Of a stretch of 64,000 nucleotides of DNA, positions 24,160 through 36,100 are shown in pieces. This DNA comes from Ceratothoa steindachneri (lineage: Eukaryota; Arthropoda; Malacostraca; Isopoda; Cymothoidae). The notes under the pieces are model-generated. The model had not been told where the DNA came from and did not search any database. It worked only from the letters and a program-made list of their open reading frames with translations. Both the position numbers and the translations under genes were made by a program. The stretch is from positions 103,829,578 through 103,893,577 of the forward strand of contig OZ018321.1 in assembly GCA_963969495.1 (NCBI GenBank), in the 5' to 3' direction. The first letter of the stretch is position 1, and every line of letters starts with the position of its first letter.

Positions 24160-27100
24160 ACACTTTTCCTTCCTTTCACCTCTTTTTAACCTACGGCTAT
24201 TAAGAAGCAAAGAAATCCTGCTCTGAGTCCCATAAGCGGTACAAGAACAAGACCACCAACTACTTCTTTATCATCATCAATACCAACTTGATATTCCATT
24301 GTGTCGTAGGTAATGATATCCTTGATCTGAGAATTAATGGTTAATCCTTTTGCATTAAGTATATATCATACTTCTCTCTATTTTTCGTCTGTCCACGTAG
24401 GGAGTAGGATTTTAGACCCGTGGAGTAGGAATCTCCATGCGCATCGCATCATCACCATATACATCTTTAATCTTATCAGTAAGATCGCTTAGGAATTCTC
24501 CGAGTAGATGCTGTAGATCGCCTTTTCTCGTAATGAAGAGAGCATTGTCTGTACCGCAATAGGTTACCGTTCTCTCACGGTTGTGACCACTGCAATTGGA
24601 AGATTTCTGACGTGGGAGTCAACTTCAACATGGTTCGCACTTTCCATCCTCGTTATGAAAATATTACTGATAGCAGTGATTTCAGTATGAGGTCGTCGTT
24701 TTGATTAGCCCCATCTCATCATAATCTGGCCCACAAATGGCGGTGCTCGATCCACGACCTCGCTAAGCGAAGATTACCCACATACTATGAATGTACTCTC
24801 TGGAGATTATTGTAATTATTAATATTTATCAAAATGAGAGATTCGAATGAAATGTTTTAGGAGAATTCTCTGAATACATTAATTACGCTCACGTAAGGAA
24901 AATTTATTTAGCATCTATCAAAATGGAAATGGAGAGTACAGAAAAGGGGAAAAAAAGAGCCAGAGTAACGAAACCTCGACCTATTTAGAGAGGGTTTTGC
25001 TATAAATAATTTCAGGGCCTCTTTTGATGTTTTTTTTAATATGTTAATCTTCTCAGGCTCATTTGCATTCTTAGCATATGCTGTTTTTCCTTCCTCTCTT
25101 TCCAGTCCTCGAGAAAATCCAGTATACTAGGTGAACACCCCTTTTTAGTCGCGTGCGACTCTACATCTTACTATGTCGGTCGGTCGTTACCCGTTTTGCT
25201 TTCTTTGGGTGATAGCATTGTAACTATTCGGCCGATTATAACGAAATTTGAAACCCTTATGTTGTTTTACATTCTCTGTTGAATGATATAATAGCTAAAG
25301 TCTTGCCTAGGTTTGCCCGGGATTTTGATTTTGCAATATCATAACTATTCGGGCGATTTTAACGAAATTTGAAACCCTTATGTTATTTTACATTCTCTTT
25401 TAAATGGTATAATTGTTAAAGTCCTCTCAAGGTTAACCCAAGAATTATTTTGTTTTTTCAATTTTTACATTTTCTTTAAAATGGTAGAATTGCCAATGTT
25501 CCAGGAATTATTGAAAGTTTTGAAGGTCGTGAGGTCATAAATAAGAATAAGTGAGAGCACGCGACCTTTTGGTCAGCAGACCTTGTTTTTTAAACTCCCA
25601 AATCTCCTAAATTTACTTGATCTCATATTTCCTTTGTAGTGCAAGCTTTAATTATGCTGTTGTGTACACAGGGCAAATTATGTGTTCCTTTTCAAGTGAT
25701 TACATGCACGTGAGCTTTGTTTGGCGCATGTGGTGTAGAGTGTGAAAGTATATTTACCATACACCGTTTGTAAGATAACTAAAACATACAGATCATTAGT
25801 AGAGAACATATCTAACTTTGATGATGCAGAAATACTCCTCATTTGCCTGGTTTATGAATTCCTAAATGTTCGGTATTTTTCGCGCTGATACGAGACGGCA
25901 AGGTGCTCTTAAGGGCTATGGGTTGTTTTTGATGCAGTTGAGTTATAGGAAACAAAAGTCGATGTAATTGATTTTTATACCCTTTGTTTGCGGGTAGCAT
26001 AAAACAAAAGGATTACATCTACCAACATAAAGCGCACCTCCAACTTCTGACACACTGTTTGCTTCATCGGATGAGTCTATTCACCAGATTGATTACCTCA
26101 TACTTGCTGCAGAGAATACGTTCCCTCTCCATTTCCTTGTGATAACGGTCCAATAATCCTCTCCCACTTATGGAAATATCTTATTTGCTAATAAAATAAT
26201 GCTTCTGACAATCTCTTCCTCTTGGTGAGAAACCATCGGGATAAACATCTTTCGAGCAACGCACCAAACTCATTTATTACCGTTTCTTACATGGAAATTG
26301 GTATACCTCTCACGTGCTCTTCAAACACGATCCATCGCATACCGTTATAAGAAAAAAGGTTTAGCCTATTACTATCAATCAGGCGATCGGATTATCTTGC
26401 ACAAGGATATCTTTCTTTATATTCCTTGTAACGCAGCGAGGCTGCATCGAATCAATCTTAAATATGTCGATAAAAGAACACCTAAATTTCTCAAATCATA
26501 ATCAAAGAATAGAAACATCTTGAATGCAGTATTTGATACGTTCTGCACCACTATTGTAATCCTCTTCTATGTACTTCGCGTAAAAATCACAGTCAAAGGT
26601 TACTTTTTTCTCACATGTAATCTCATAAAGGAAGGTTTTTCAGGAATTGTATCAACAGAATTTCTTTCCTCGGTTCGGAATTCGTAAGGAAAATAGTCCT
26701 TTTCCATTTTACGGATGCCTCATTGTCTTGGTAGTTTTTTTTTCAGAACCGATGGCACGAATAGGACTTTATCCTTATATATTATGTCTTGAACAGGCTC
26801 TAATTTAAAGATTATTCGTCTCTTCTTCAAAGGATAAGAAGTGAAAATTTTATGATTAAAATGTTTAATCAACTTAACATAGATGAACTGGTCATTGAAC
26901 TTTGTAATATTATGTACTATCGGATATGTTTTTTCATTTTTATTGGCTCTCTTATTTGTATGAACTCATCAATAAATGGTTTACAGTGTGATTCTTCGCC
27001 CTTTCTTTAAAATATCCTTGTTCACAGACCACAATTCCTTCAATCATTTTATGTTACTTTTTCCTTATCAAACCAGAGCTCATAAATGATTTGCATCACT

Positions 27101-27440
27101 AATATATATCAAAAGGCATAACTGAGCATACTTTTTCTAGCTTTCAATATCTTAATACACTGCGTCCCATTTTTCATCTATCGGCCTCTTTGACCTTCTC
27201 ATTAAGTTCGTATGTTTTATTCCAGCAGTTCTATAATATTAATAACATTTAGAGCAGAATTTTTTTCCCGCACTCATGTGGTCTCATTTCAATTGCACCT
27301 TGAATAATGCTGCTACTACATATTCCACAAATTCGAATCTTCATACAATTATGAAGTTTATTATGGATGTTAAAATAGGCTTGGTTGTAAAATGATCGGA
27401 TGTACATACTATGTACATGAAATCTCCTGATTTTATTTCT
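24160..27440 (-). pseudogene. polB: Polinton protein-primed family B DNA polymerase, broken
   Basis: Replicates the element from protein-primed ends. Domains in minus-strand order: a Cys/His zinc region (ICGICSSS...RPHECGKK, about 27270-27360); exonuclease II box HNITKFNDQFI (about 26885-26918); the exonuclease III region GIRKMEKDYFPYEF (about 26680-26730); the palm entry GGALYVGRCNPFVLCYPQ leading to IKINYIDFC, the motif A region (about 25950-26045); EEYFCIIKVRYV (about 25800-25850); LKLALQRKYEIK (about 25610-25650); motif B as IAKPSLNRSRF (about 24974-25012), where family members have an LNSxWGxF core; and motif C as YCGTDN (24544-24561), where YxDTDS is expected, so a catalytic Asp is lost. 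LGEFLSDLTDKIKDVYG (about 24470-24525) and a GLTINSQIKDIITYDTME region (about 24290-24350) complete the C-terminus. A repeat at 25143-25588 interrupts it between the TPR-like insertion and motif B. Many frameshifts. Confidence 0.87.
25143..25588 (-). mobile_element. MITE-like dispersed repeat, copy A (inside polB)
   Basis: Non-coding repeat with a palindromic tip (AGTCGCGTGCGACT) at one end and a related GTCGCGTGC at the other. Two further copies lie in the window (45220-45528 and 61993-62303, opposite orientation). It contains an internal tandem duplication of about 120 bases: AACTATTCGGCCGATT with following ACGAAATTTGAAACCC occurs near 25222 and 25342. It splits the Polinton polymerase, so it inserted after that gene arrived. 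Confidence 0.8.
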
Positions 27441-27467
27441 CCTTCACAATGCTGAAAAATCCTCGCT

Positions 27468-27613
27468 GCTAATCACGACGTGTTTTCCATGCTACACTTT
27501 CCATGAAAACATCGCGGTGCACTTGAAAGATTGTGAAGGAATCTTTACAATCCTTCACATGTACCTTAATGTTGTCATGGAACGTGTAGAGTGGAAAACA
27601 AGTCGTGATTAGC
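27468..27613. mobile_element. 146-bp foldback/MITE-like palindrome
   Basis: Arm 27468-27540 starts GCTAATCACGACGTGTTTTC; arm 27551-27613 is its imperfect inverted copy, ending in GAAAACAAGTCGTGATTAGC. The spacer is 10 bases. The arms differ at scattered bases and by one small gap. It lies just upstream of the zinc region of the Polinton polymerase, so it is probably a small foldback insertion in that gene's 5' part. Confidence 0.88.
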
Positions 27614-29139
27614 ATGAAGTACTTTTTTATTCTTGTACGCATCAGTGTTGTTTCGAATTATATACTCGTATGTTAACTACGTTATAGTATCTTCATACAC
27701 AAAATTATACTTTCTCGCTAATTCTCTCGCTTCTTGTAATACTAAATAGAGTCAGAAGTTTTTGAAGGTACTCTCGCTTCATTTTTCTTTCGCAAAAACT
27801 ATGTAGACAGAAGCACATCCTCGAAATTCTACATGACTTGTAAATACTTTATTGCGATCAAATCCAACATTACATGGTATTATCACATTGCCTTCCGAAA
27901 TACTACCGGGTTTTGTAAAAGTTCTGTCACTTAAAGTTCTCCTTTTTCAGTACGTGCCATTAAAACGTCTTTTCCATTGTGTGCTGCAGGCGTGTCGAGA
28001 TGAAAGTGAAAAGATTCAAGATCTCTATTCTCTTTCGCACGGGCCAAAATATGTCCGATTTTGCCAAGCGGCTCGTCAACTGGATGGCCATCATAGAGCG
28101 ACGGCGTGGGGGAATCTCTCCACGAACCAACACGGCGCTTGAGGGATGGGAGACATTCCCGCGGGGGTTTCTTGATAACACCCTAGGAGACGACCGAAGC
28201 GCGTGTTTGAGGTTCCAATCCTTCGCTTATCGCGGAAAGCAGCTCGATATTCTGACTGTTCTTACGGTCCTCGCTCACGTGGACACACCCCAAGCTTGAC
28301 CTTGTGGTTTCGACGGGTCACATGGCCGCAAGGAGCCTCTATTCTCGACAAACAGAATCTTCTTATCTACAAAATAAAGAATCCTTTTGCAGATGTTGCA
28401 CAAAACTCTACCTGGGCGGAATGAAACTGCTTCTTCTGAATTAAAATGAGTAGAGAAGAAACTTGATTACCTTCTTCAATACGAGGAAGCTTTGCAGGAA
28501 GAGTCTCCGTCTGGTTCTGTGAAGATCTTCCAAATGGAAATTATTATTTTTTATGGAAATCAACATGATCTTTAAGAAAACAGCAAATACCAGTGTATGA
28601 AGTGTAAAAAATGTATTAAAGTCTTATGAACTGAATGCATATTGGAGTCCTACAATATGCGGTAAATACAAATTATATATCGTCTAATTAGGCGTAGAGG
28701 AGAAATGTTTAGTAAAAGTTAAGACAAAAAAATAATTTGCTGTCATTCTGATTGGCAGGAGAAATAAGATGAATTTAAAAATTAAATTATTTTTCAAATG
28801 GGCGTGTATGATATCTCTAGTCTCCACAGTTACGATCACACACTACTCATTACTGAAGCCTAAATGTATAAAATTAACGCAACTATACACATTCACAGTG
28901 TCATCTCACCATAAAACGATTTATGTCTTCTTAGTTTCACAAAATTTATTTTAGAAAAATAGCCATAGGACAGATATTACGCTTAATTTTCACTCTCTAA
29001 TACTATTCAATCAAAGAAGAGATGTTTTACAGGTAAATATATTGGGTGAGCAAATAATTCCTAGAGAAACAGAAAAGGTTATGAAAGTATATAAAGAGGC
29101 TGTATCAAGGTCATACGAGTAATTGTTATGCGACTTTAG
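27614..29139. other. Unassigned part of the Polinton block, with a GC-rich patch
   Basis: 27614-27960 may be the decayed N-terminal region of the polymerase on the minus strand, but no motif confirms it. 27970-28420 is markedly richer in G and C than its surroundings, with overlapping open frames of 73-106 residues on both strands, none recognised. It could be an inserted fragment of other origin. 28430-29139 is AT-rich with nothing recognised. Confidence 0.5.
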
Positions 29140-30010
29140 TCCTAATTGCATATCGCAATTCCCCCTTCAGGCCAATGAGTTTTCCGACCAAGTAGAAACA
29201 GTGTATTTATCAGAATTATTCATAAATTAGAAATATGGATATCCCATGCGTTCATTCCCTTCACTTTCAAAGAAGATGAGTAAGCTGATTTTTAAAGCGA
29301 TCGAGTATGATTTTACTAAGTGTAAAGTGTGTCTAAATGTCATAAAATGCAATATACCAATGAGTTCTTATCAGAAGCAAAAAATATATCTCTTCAAGCA
29401 GATTATTTGCACACTAGCTCAGAAAACTAAGACGTAAAAAGAAATCACTAACTCAACTTGGAAAGTCACGCTATCAATTCCATTTTCAGTTCTATATTCA
29501 CTAGACTTCTTAGATGAAAAGAAAAAGGTGCATCCAAGGAATGAAAAGTAATCTATAATATCAGCATTACACACCTCGAGAAAGTTAAAATATTTACCTC
29601 TCTTCTCGACCATCATTAAAATTTTAAATAACCCATCACTTCCAGAAGACAGATACCTGATTCTCTACCCAAATACATTGGATAGCTACCTAAAACAACA
29701 CGAACAGGTTGCATATCTTATATAAAAACAAAAAATAGTTGAAATGTCCAAAGTGGTATGAAAGTTAAAGAAGACTAGCTGTGTAAATTTCGGCGAGATG
29801 TCATAACTGATATGAAACCTGAAGAAGCTCAGATGTCTAATCTGAGTAAGAGAAGGAAGGACGGTGTAATTGGCATAGCCGGTAGAATACTATCCGTTCT
29901 AATATCATGGATCTTGTAATCGATCTAGCTAAGTTATCTAAAAGGCCACTACCTACACTTTGGGGAGAAGTAAAAGAAAAAATGAAAATTCTAATTTTAC
30001 AAGCTCTATC
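29140..30010 (+). pseudogene. Polinton virion-associated small protein(s), unnamed
   Basis: Plus-strand pieces in shifting frames resemble the small basic protein(s) commonly encoded between other structural genes in Polintons. One is LSKKMSKLIFKAIEYDF leading to CLNVIKC and SSYQKQKIYLFKQII (29246-29437). Another is a segment with PEDRYLILYPNTLDSYLKQ (29644-29700). A third is DLVIDLAKLSKRPLPTLWGE (29910-29970). Domain function is not known to me; the pattern is a lysine-rich helix set with a C-terminal (D)LVxDLxxLxKRPxPxGW-like box. They run in the same direction as the capsid gene downstream. The support is motif recall plus context, so the individual gene borders are uncertain. Confidence 0.55.
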
Positions 30011-32034
30011 ATTTAGAACTTTCATCGTCGATAAGCGTTCGATGCGATTGGAAGGAATCAATATAGTGTGTTAAAACAAATGTAAATCTTGGAATAAAGC
30101 TAATTGCACACAACTAAAAAAATAAATCTAAAGATATAACTTACATTGAATCATCACTACCATTAGAAAATCACCCTAATCGGACGACACTTATGAGTGT
30201 CAAATATGCGATCCTATTTTAGATCCTTGTTCGCACATGAATACATGTTATAACTCGAAATTATAGGGTCTTATTGGAATGATTCATCACTTCTAAATTG
30301 AAATCAATATTTAGGTAACCGCCTATAGTTATTTAGAACTAGCTAACCATATATAAAATTTATGTTTAGAAATGAAATTCTAAACATGTGCTGACGTAAT
30401 CTTTAAATATGCCATTGTTTTAAGTTAGGAATATTATCTAAAAAATACAAGATAAATTTATTTAGCTAGTTGAAAATCACTAGAATTAAATTTGGCTACA
30501 CGCGGATGATTTTTAAAAGCACTTAGGGTAGAACGAAATCAAAATCAAAAGTTATTCTTAAGTGAAGAGGAGTTATAGATGGTATTCCAGACAATAAATA
30601 TCTTGAAGAAAGCATTGTTTAACGGGTAGCAAATCACATTTACTGAAGAGCGCAAGTTCCCTAGAACTCGTCTAAAGAACAATAAAAGAACAAATTTCCT
30701 GATATTTCACTCATAAAAATACATGGACCACATCTATGTCCTACAAGATTCTGCACTGGCATATAATATTAATTTTCACCATAGAATACCTAGGTACCTT
30801 CTTTCAAAGATAATGAATGAAAATATAAATCGAAAATCGACAATAGATCAAAGAACCAAACTTTGATATTGTATAAGAGAATAAGTGAGAATCTCTAGAG
30901 CAGCGAGAGTATTTAGAAAGGTATTAATTAGGATAGAGTGAGGAAGTCTGCCAGATATATACTCTTATCTCTCCATTACTTTATAATATATCAAGGATCT
31001 ATGTAAGGATAAAATTAAAGTTTTCTATCAAGAGGAATATAAAGTTTAACTTCCGTAAAAAGAGATATAATTAATAAAATATTGGGCTTTAAAGGTTGAG
31101 GTTGGAATAAGCAATATTTAGTAAAATGAAGAGGCTACTGCGGATCATTTAACTCATACGCGAGATTTAGTCAAATTGTTAATTTAAAAGCCACAAAACA
31201 TGTATGTTCCGTATGAGAAAGTATTTTTATATATAGAAATCGATCAGCAAAACTCAATGTCTAACTAGGTAGTATAGATGCATAAATCTATCCTGAAAGT
31301 TCAGATTATGCGTATTTCAGTCCACGTGTTATATTGTCAACATAGAAATTCCTTAATTTGCTATCACTATATATTATGACATAAATAAACTTCATAAATA
31401 TGCCCTGATTGTCTTAATATCGAGTAGGAAGATATAAAAGATTAATGGTATATCATATGTAAGTGATGAAATATAGATAGATGCCTGGTTATTCGGAAAT
31501 GCTGAGCATATGATAAAGGTAATGAGTTTTTCCAAATGAAGAAAAAACATTTTAGACAAGATTTAGATTTTAAATTTACTATGACACAAAAATAGCAAAG
31601 ACCGAGTTTTACAGCTCTTCTTGTGGCGACGTTTCAATGTGAAGAAAAAAGGGAACATATTCATCGACTCGTCATATTAGTTTTCAAAAGGGTTTAAAAG
31701 AGACCTCCAAAATGACAACCCACAAGCACTGTATAGAGTATTGATTTCTACAAATTAATTTCACATCAAATGACATAGTACATTTACTCCGATATTATAG
31801 ATCACCAGATTGTAGGTGGTGTGCAAATTCTGTTATTACGTATTTTGCGCATTACGAGAAATAATGAACCAGTCAGTGTAGGTTTCGATAATCCCCACTA
31901 TATGAGTATGAACTCTCACGAGCTAAAATCAATATAGGAGTAAACAATGACAGCTGAAGGAAACAAACACCCATTCTTATTTGGATATCCAGTAATAAAC
32001 TTCATTTATGGCATAAACAATAAAATGTTGAATA
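30011..32034. other. Unassigned interior of the Polinton block
   Basis: Strongly AT-rich with many stops in all frames. By position it would hold other Polinton genes (protease, ATPase or integrase), but I could not find a Walker A motif, a His/Asp/Cys protease pattern or a DDE integrase pattern. Treat as unrecognised. Confidence 0.5.
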
Positions 32035-32340
32035 ATCTGCGGATGCTTAGAGGTATAAGAAATTAGAAAGGACTTGGCATTTTTATTCCGCTCTGCAACA
32101 CTCATTCTAAAATATGGTGTAATAAAGATGAAAAAAAAACAATAAGTTATGGTATAGCTACATTGCAGGATATTACGAAGAGTGAGAATTATAGACAGGC
32201 GATAAAAAATCGAGTGGGGGAGGTACAAAATGTGCAAAACTTTCTATGAGGAGAAAGATAAAAAAATTGGGACCAACAACTTTCCTAAAAAGAATTAAGA
32301 GAAAAACTAATGAATAATAAGAGGAAATTAGGTGTGAAAA
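32035..32340 (+). pseudogene. Polinton basic virion protein (small), next to capsid gene
   Basis: A plus-strand remnant in two frames: a short Gly/Leu-rich start (KGLGIFIPL), then YGIATLQDITKSENYRQAIK with NRVGEV (about 32140-32220), then RRKIKKLG and LKRIKRKT (about 32245-32300). Polintons have a small, very basic protein with a TGIxxxQDxxxGxNxxxAxKxR-like core and a lysine/arginine-rich tail just before the major capsid gene. Size and place fit. The role in the particle is inferred, not shown by sequence. Frameshifts and stops make it non-functional. Confidence 0.5.
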
Positions 32341-32446
32341 GGAGAAAATCAGATAGTAATAAAAACTTATTTTTCTCTGAAATATAAATCATTTAATTCT
32401 TGCTTGTTATTCAGATTTCCTCATTGGTTCAGAAAACACAGAAAAA

Positions 32447-33665
32447 ATGGATTGTCTGCGTCGATTTACTCCTGTTAATTCTAAGACCGAATTCGAACTC
32501 TCCGCACTTCCATTAACTCAAATTTCGGTTACCGAAAATAACTACTATTCATTTTTCACTTTAATAATATGTCTCCAATTGAGTATAGCGTATAAGGAAT
32601 TGGTGAACATTTTTTAGATCTACAAAAGTAATATTTTTCTTTATATAAAAGTACGGGGATGAGGAAAATGCTTACCCCGGTGAATAAAATCCTACATACA
32701 CTCTTTAAGTGTGAAAATCTATTTTAATGGAACATCGATTTCGGGAATCGGTAATAACTATATTTACAGAGATTAATTCCTACTGATTGTTAAACCTTGC
32801 ATAATAAGAAAAATCAATACTTCTTTTGATTGTCGGATACTACTCGAAATCATATCACGTAAAATAAAAGTCTACACAAAAGTGATTGATGTATGCGGGA
32901 AAATAAATGGTTTTTCCTCGCAACAGAAGTAATTATTGAACAGGTTAACACTAAGAATAAAGTTAACCGTTCGTCTCAACCTTTCATACTCCCTGCCACT
33001 TCAGAACTAGAAACTAAAGTTAAATATCGAAATCCTTTGTAAATGTGAGAAAAGCACGTCTGTAACTGTGAAAGCAGCTGGAGATTGAATAAAGGTTGGC
33101 TTAGAACAAAAGCAAACTTTCTAATGATCAGTGTACAGATTAAAAACTTTATGCTCATGAACGGAATAACCGCATATTCGATTAATAATATTTTCTTGGA
33201 AAATCTCTCGATACTTATGGTTTTCGGAATGGTGGAGCAGGTCATTTTCTGGGAGCTATTGCAGTTAACCTTTGATTTTCAGAATTTTAATGTAAACCGG
33301 ATCGTTAAATACTCGTATATTAACAGAAATGAAATTGAGAGACAATTTGAACCTAATTTCTGATAATACAGACATTGTGGCATCCCATGCATTCTACTCT
33401 CTTTATTCAGTTATAGGATGAGCGGAGATGAGGAAAGTATAGGAATCACATATGACATATTTCTCAAAAGTTTACGCGTTACATACATATATCAGCGAGT
33501 GGTTTATCCAAATCAGAAGGAACGCTTTCTCCGCAGTTACAATTTAATTTCCTATTAATTAACACAATTACACTCGTTATCTATGCTGAATTCCATTCCA
33601 TTATCGAAATACATAAATGCAAAAATGTATTATTAAGTTTTAAAATCATGTATGGAATGGAACTA
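32447..33665 (+). pseudogene. Polinton capsid protein (F54H12.2-like family), broken
   Basis: Builds the icosahedral shell in Polinton-type elements; I believe this family is the double jelly-roll capsid protein. The ATG at 32447 gives FELSALPLTQISVTENNYYS, the typical N-terminal LxxLPxTQxSxxxxxY box. Further pieces are GEHFLDLQK (about 32598-32625), TPVNKILHTLFK (about 32680-32715), FNGTSISGIGNNYIYR (about 32724-32772), the long open piece 33085-33363 with VFGMVEQ, FDFQNFNVNRI and QFEPNF, then GITYDIFLKSL (about 33448-33480), and the C-terminal TLVIYAEFHSIIEI (about 33566-33607). The order and spacing of all these boxes follow the family over about 400 residues. Frame changes and stops occur between nearly all of them. 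Confidence 0.85.
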
Positions 33666-33730
33666 GAGAAAACTTTGTTAAAAATTGCAAAAAACTATAT
33701 CTATATTTCACTATTGTTTCACAAAAGCTA

Positions 33731-34264
33731 ACTTTTTATCTATGCAATCAAAAATACTTGCTGCCTATGTAATAAATTTAGGTAATTCTGATAAATCAGG
33801 CTTAAACTGTGTTTCATTTTTTGTAAAAAGAGATACAGCGTTTTATTTCCATAGCTTATATCTCGGATAGTATATTGAAGTGTATTTGTAGAAATCTTTC
33901 TCAAAGAAATGTATAGTTATTAAAATATTTTGGGGTAAGAGGTACTTTGTATCTACATTTTATAGAGATGAACAGAGAAAAAGGCTATTGTAAATTTTTC
34001 GAGTGGTTAATTACTCTAAGGAGGAAATGAACGAAAATTTAATGATCAATAAAGCATGCAGATTTTACAAATATCTTTTGCAAATATGTTTTGAGACGAA
34101 CGAATGTTTTGTAAAACTTTGTGTCTTATTTTTTCTTACCATTGTGAGTTTGAAAATGTCGAATAGACGAAAGTACTACCTCCAATCCGTCTTTTATTCA
34201 GTTTCCTTTCGTGGTACATATTCATATGAATAGTTATCACGCGCTAACTTTCGTGATATTTCCC

Positions 34265-34270
<6 letters not shown>
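33731..34270. other. No gene seen
   Basis: AT-rich. A short open frame at 34003-34233 is not recognised. The outer end of the Polinton would be expected around here or beyond, but no terminal repeat was detected. Confidence 0.5.

Positions 34271-34299
<29 letters not shown>
34271..34299. repeat. Short (AT)n microsatellite
   Basis: About 14 AT units immediately before the PLE fragment. Confidence 0.95.
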
Positions 34300-34301
<2 letters not shown>

Positions 34302-34329
34302 AGAAAAAACAGGGGATAAGCCAGTTAAT

Positions 34330-34895
34330 ATTTTCATTTAACTTATCTCAATGAGTACTAAAAACTGTAAGTTTGCTTTTAATGGTAAATATTACCTTCA
34401 AAAGTTTGGTTTGGCTATGGGAAATTGCATATTTCCTGTTCTTTCTAAAATATATTTATATAAAAATTTTTTAAACTACCTTCATCCCCACCATTATCGA
34501 TTTTCTCCTTGTTTGGTTCCGATATATAGATGATATTATTTGTTTGTGGCATTCTTCTAAGGATGTTAATAGTTCTCTTACTGAACTTAATTCTCTGGTT
34601 CCTTCTATTAAATTTACCCTTGAACTCGAACAAAATGGTGTCCTCCCGTTCTTAAATCTACTTATTCATAGGACTCCATCTGAATTTAAATTTTCCGTCT
34701 ATCGTAAGCCTACCAACGCCTGTTCTTATATTCACTTTTACTCAGGTTATAATGATAAAGTCAAACGGTCTGTATTGTATTTATTTCAATGTTTCTCCGG
34801 GGTTGCGGGTCACTAGCCCGAAATTCTTGGATCATGAGATTTCTAAGATCTTCGAAATTGGTACCAATCTTTGCTACCTTCATAATTTTCTTCAA
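34330..34895 (+). pseudogene. Penelope-like element RT fragment
   Basis: The RT palm and thumb of a PLE. A strand with FNGKYYLQKFGLAMGN (34375-34430) is the counterpart of the PLE GLxMGSPLSP box. The catalytic box FRYIDDIICLW lies at about 34518-34545. FTLELEQNGVLPFLNLLIHR (34609-34670) and FKFSVYRKPTNACSYIHFYS (34685-34745) are strongly PLE-like, followed by a piece with PEFLDHEI-like frame-shifted sequence. The aspartates survive. The N-terminal region and the GIY-YIG domain are missing. At about 34895 it abuts an unrelated minus-strand gene remnant. Confidence 0.9.
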
Positions 34896-36100
34896 ACAGA
34901 GCTTTAGACGCGACACCACTTGCCGCCTCCAGGATTTTAAGAACTGCCACCCTGAGAGCAACCAAGTTATTCCTGGACTCAGAGGCAATGCTCATGGTCG
35001 GTAGGGCTCGGTATGTTCCATTGACAGTGATACCCTGAACGGAAAAAGAGCCAGTGCCATGCTTATTTGAACTGTCACTAGAATAAGTCACAACTTACTT
35101 GTTCATCATAGTTCATGATCTTCTGAACGATCTCATCCAACGCCATGACTTCAATGCTCTTGCATGCATCCCTGACAATTTGGGATTCTGGCAGGGTGTC
35201 CAGATCAATAATTTCTCGCTCATCATGTGCTTTCCAGTTTCGTCTAAACATCTCGTTGCAGTTCTTCAGTTTGTCAACAGTCTCGTAGAATTCTGGTCAG
35301 ACTTTTGTATACTTTCCCGGATGCGCTGATATCGACCTGGCAATTCATCATGCTGCTGAGTGACTGTGTCTGTTACCGTCCGCCGCTTCTTGACACTTGG
35401 ACCTTCACCTTATTCAGCAGAATTATGACTTTCAACATCAGAGTAAGTGCTATATGTGTCAATGCCAGCATCTTCAGAATCAAGCTGTTTACTGTCCTCA
35501 AAGGATGCAACTGACACAGAGATTTCTTTCTCCTTTTCACACTCAGCTCTCATTCTCTCTAGGCTCTGCATATCCCTGCTCTGACGCTCCATCGTTTTCA
35601 TCCAATTCCTGTCCACGAAGTCTTCACAGTACATTTTCTTCTGGGTTGTTTGGTCCTTAAGGAAGGCCCATTCCATTTCACTCATTTTCACCCCATGTTT
35701 CAGTTCCTCTTCTTGCGTATTTCAGAGTCCTGGCAGAACGTGTCCATCAACTGTTTCATCCTTTCATTGAAGCCTGCTGCTCTCGCTTGAAAACTGTCAC
35801 TTTGTCGCTGTTTCCGTATTCTAGATCAAAGTGGCGAATTTACCGTACAGCTTCAAGACGTGTTTCTTTATGTGCTTGGTGTGGATGGTGTACAGATTGC
35901 ACAATAAACCAGTGTTCCTGAACCAGCTCTGACAGCAGCTAAGCTGCTGCATCCTTAGATCGTCTAGCTTGGCTTGCCTGCTTTGGCTGCAACAAGTAGA
36001 GCATATTATGTATGACATCTTTGTCAGTTGGGAGCATCCCAGGTGGGAATTCTGTTCTCTCTATATAGTCCACACCACACAGAGTCTTCATGGAATGAAA
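34896..36100 (-). pseudogene. Broken copy of a second uncharacterised multicopy protein
   Basis: Read from 36100 down: a piece with PPGMLPTDKDVIHNMLYLL (about 36000-36060), LVQEHWF (about 35910), a lysine/acid-rich piece with FKREQQASMKG, a long open frame (35410-35691; MSEMEWAFLKDQTT, MKTMERQSRDMQSLERM), GPSVKKRR, and finally VQGITVNGTYRALPTMSIAS with ESRNNLVALRVAVLKILEAA (34900-35030). I associate these blocks with a repeated, unnamed metazoan protein family but cannot give its function. It ends abruptly at the PLE junction, before the rest of its conserved domain. At least five frame breaks. Confidence 0.55.

Larger units (their letters stand above)
24100..33730. mobile_element. Decayed Polinton/Maverick virus-like element
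   Basis: Polintons are large self-synthesising, virus-like DNA elements that encode a protein-primed DNA polymerase together with capsid genes. Within this block a polymerase lies on the minus strand (24160-27440) and plus-strand pieces match Polinton virion-type genes (29140-30010, 32035-32340) and the capsid protein (32447-33665). All are frame-shifted and AT-rich. I did not find the retroviral-type integrase, the packaging ATPase, the cysteine protease or terminal inverted repeats; the unexplained 30.0-32.0 kb and 27.6-29.1 kb stretches could hold their remains. Borders are therefore approximate. It carries a MITE-like insertion and a foldback. An endogenous adintovirus-like relative would look similar. 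Confidence 0.82.
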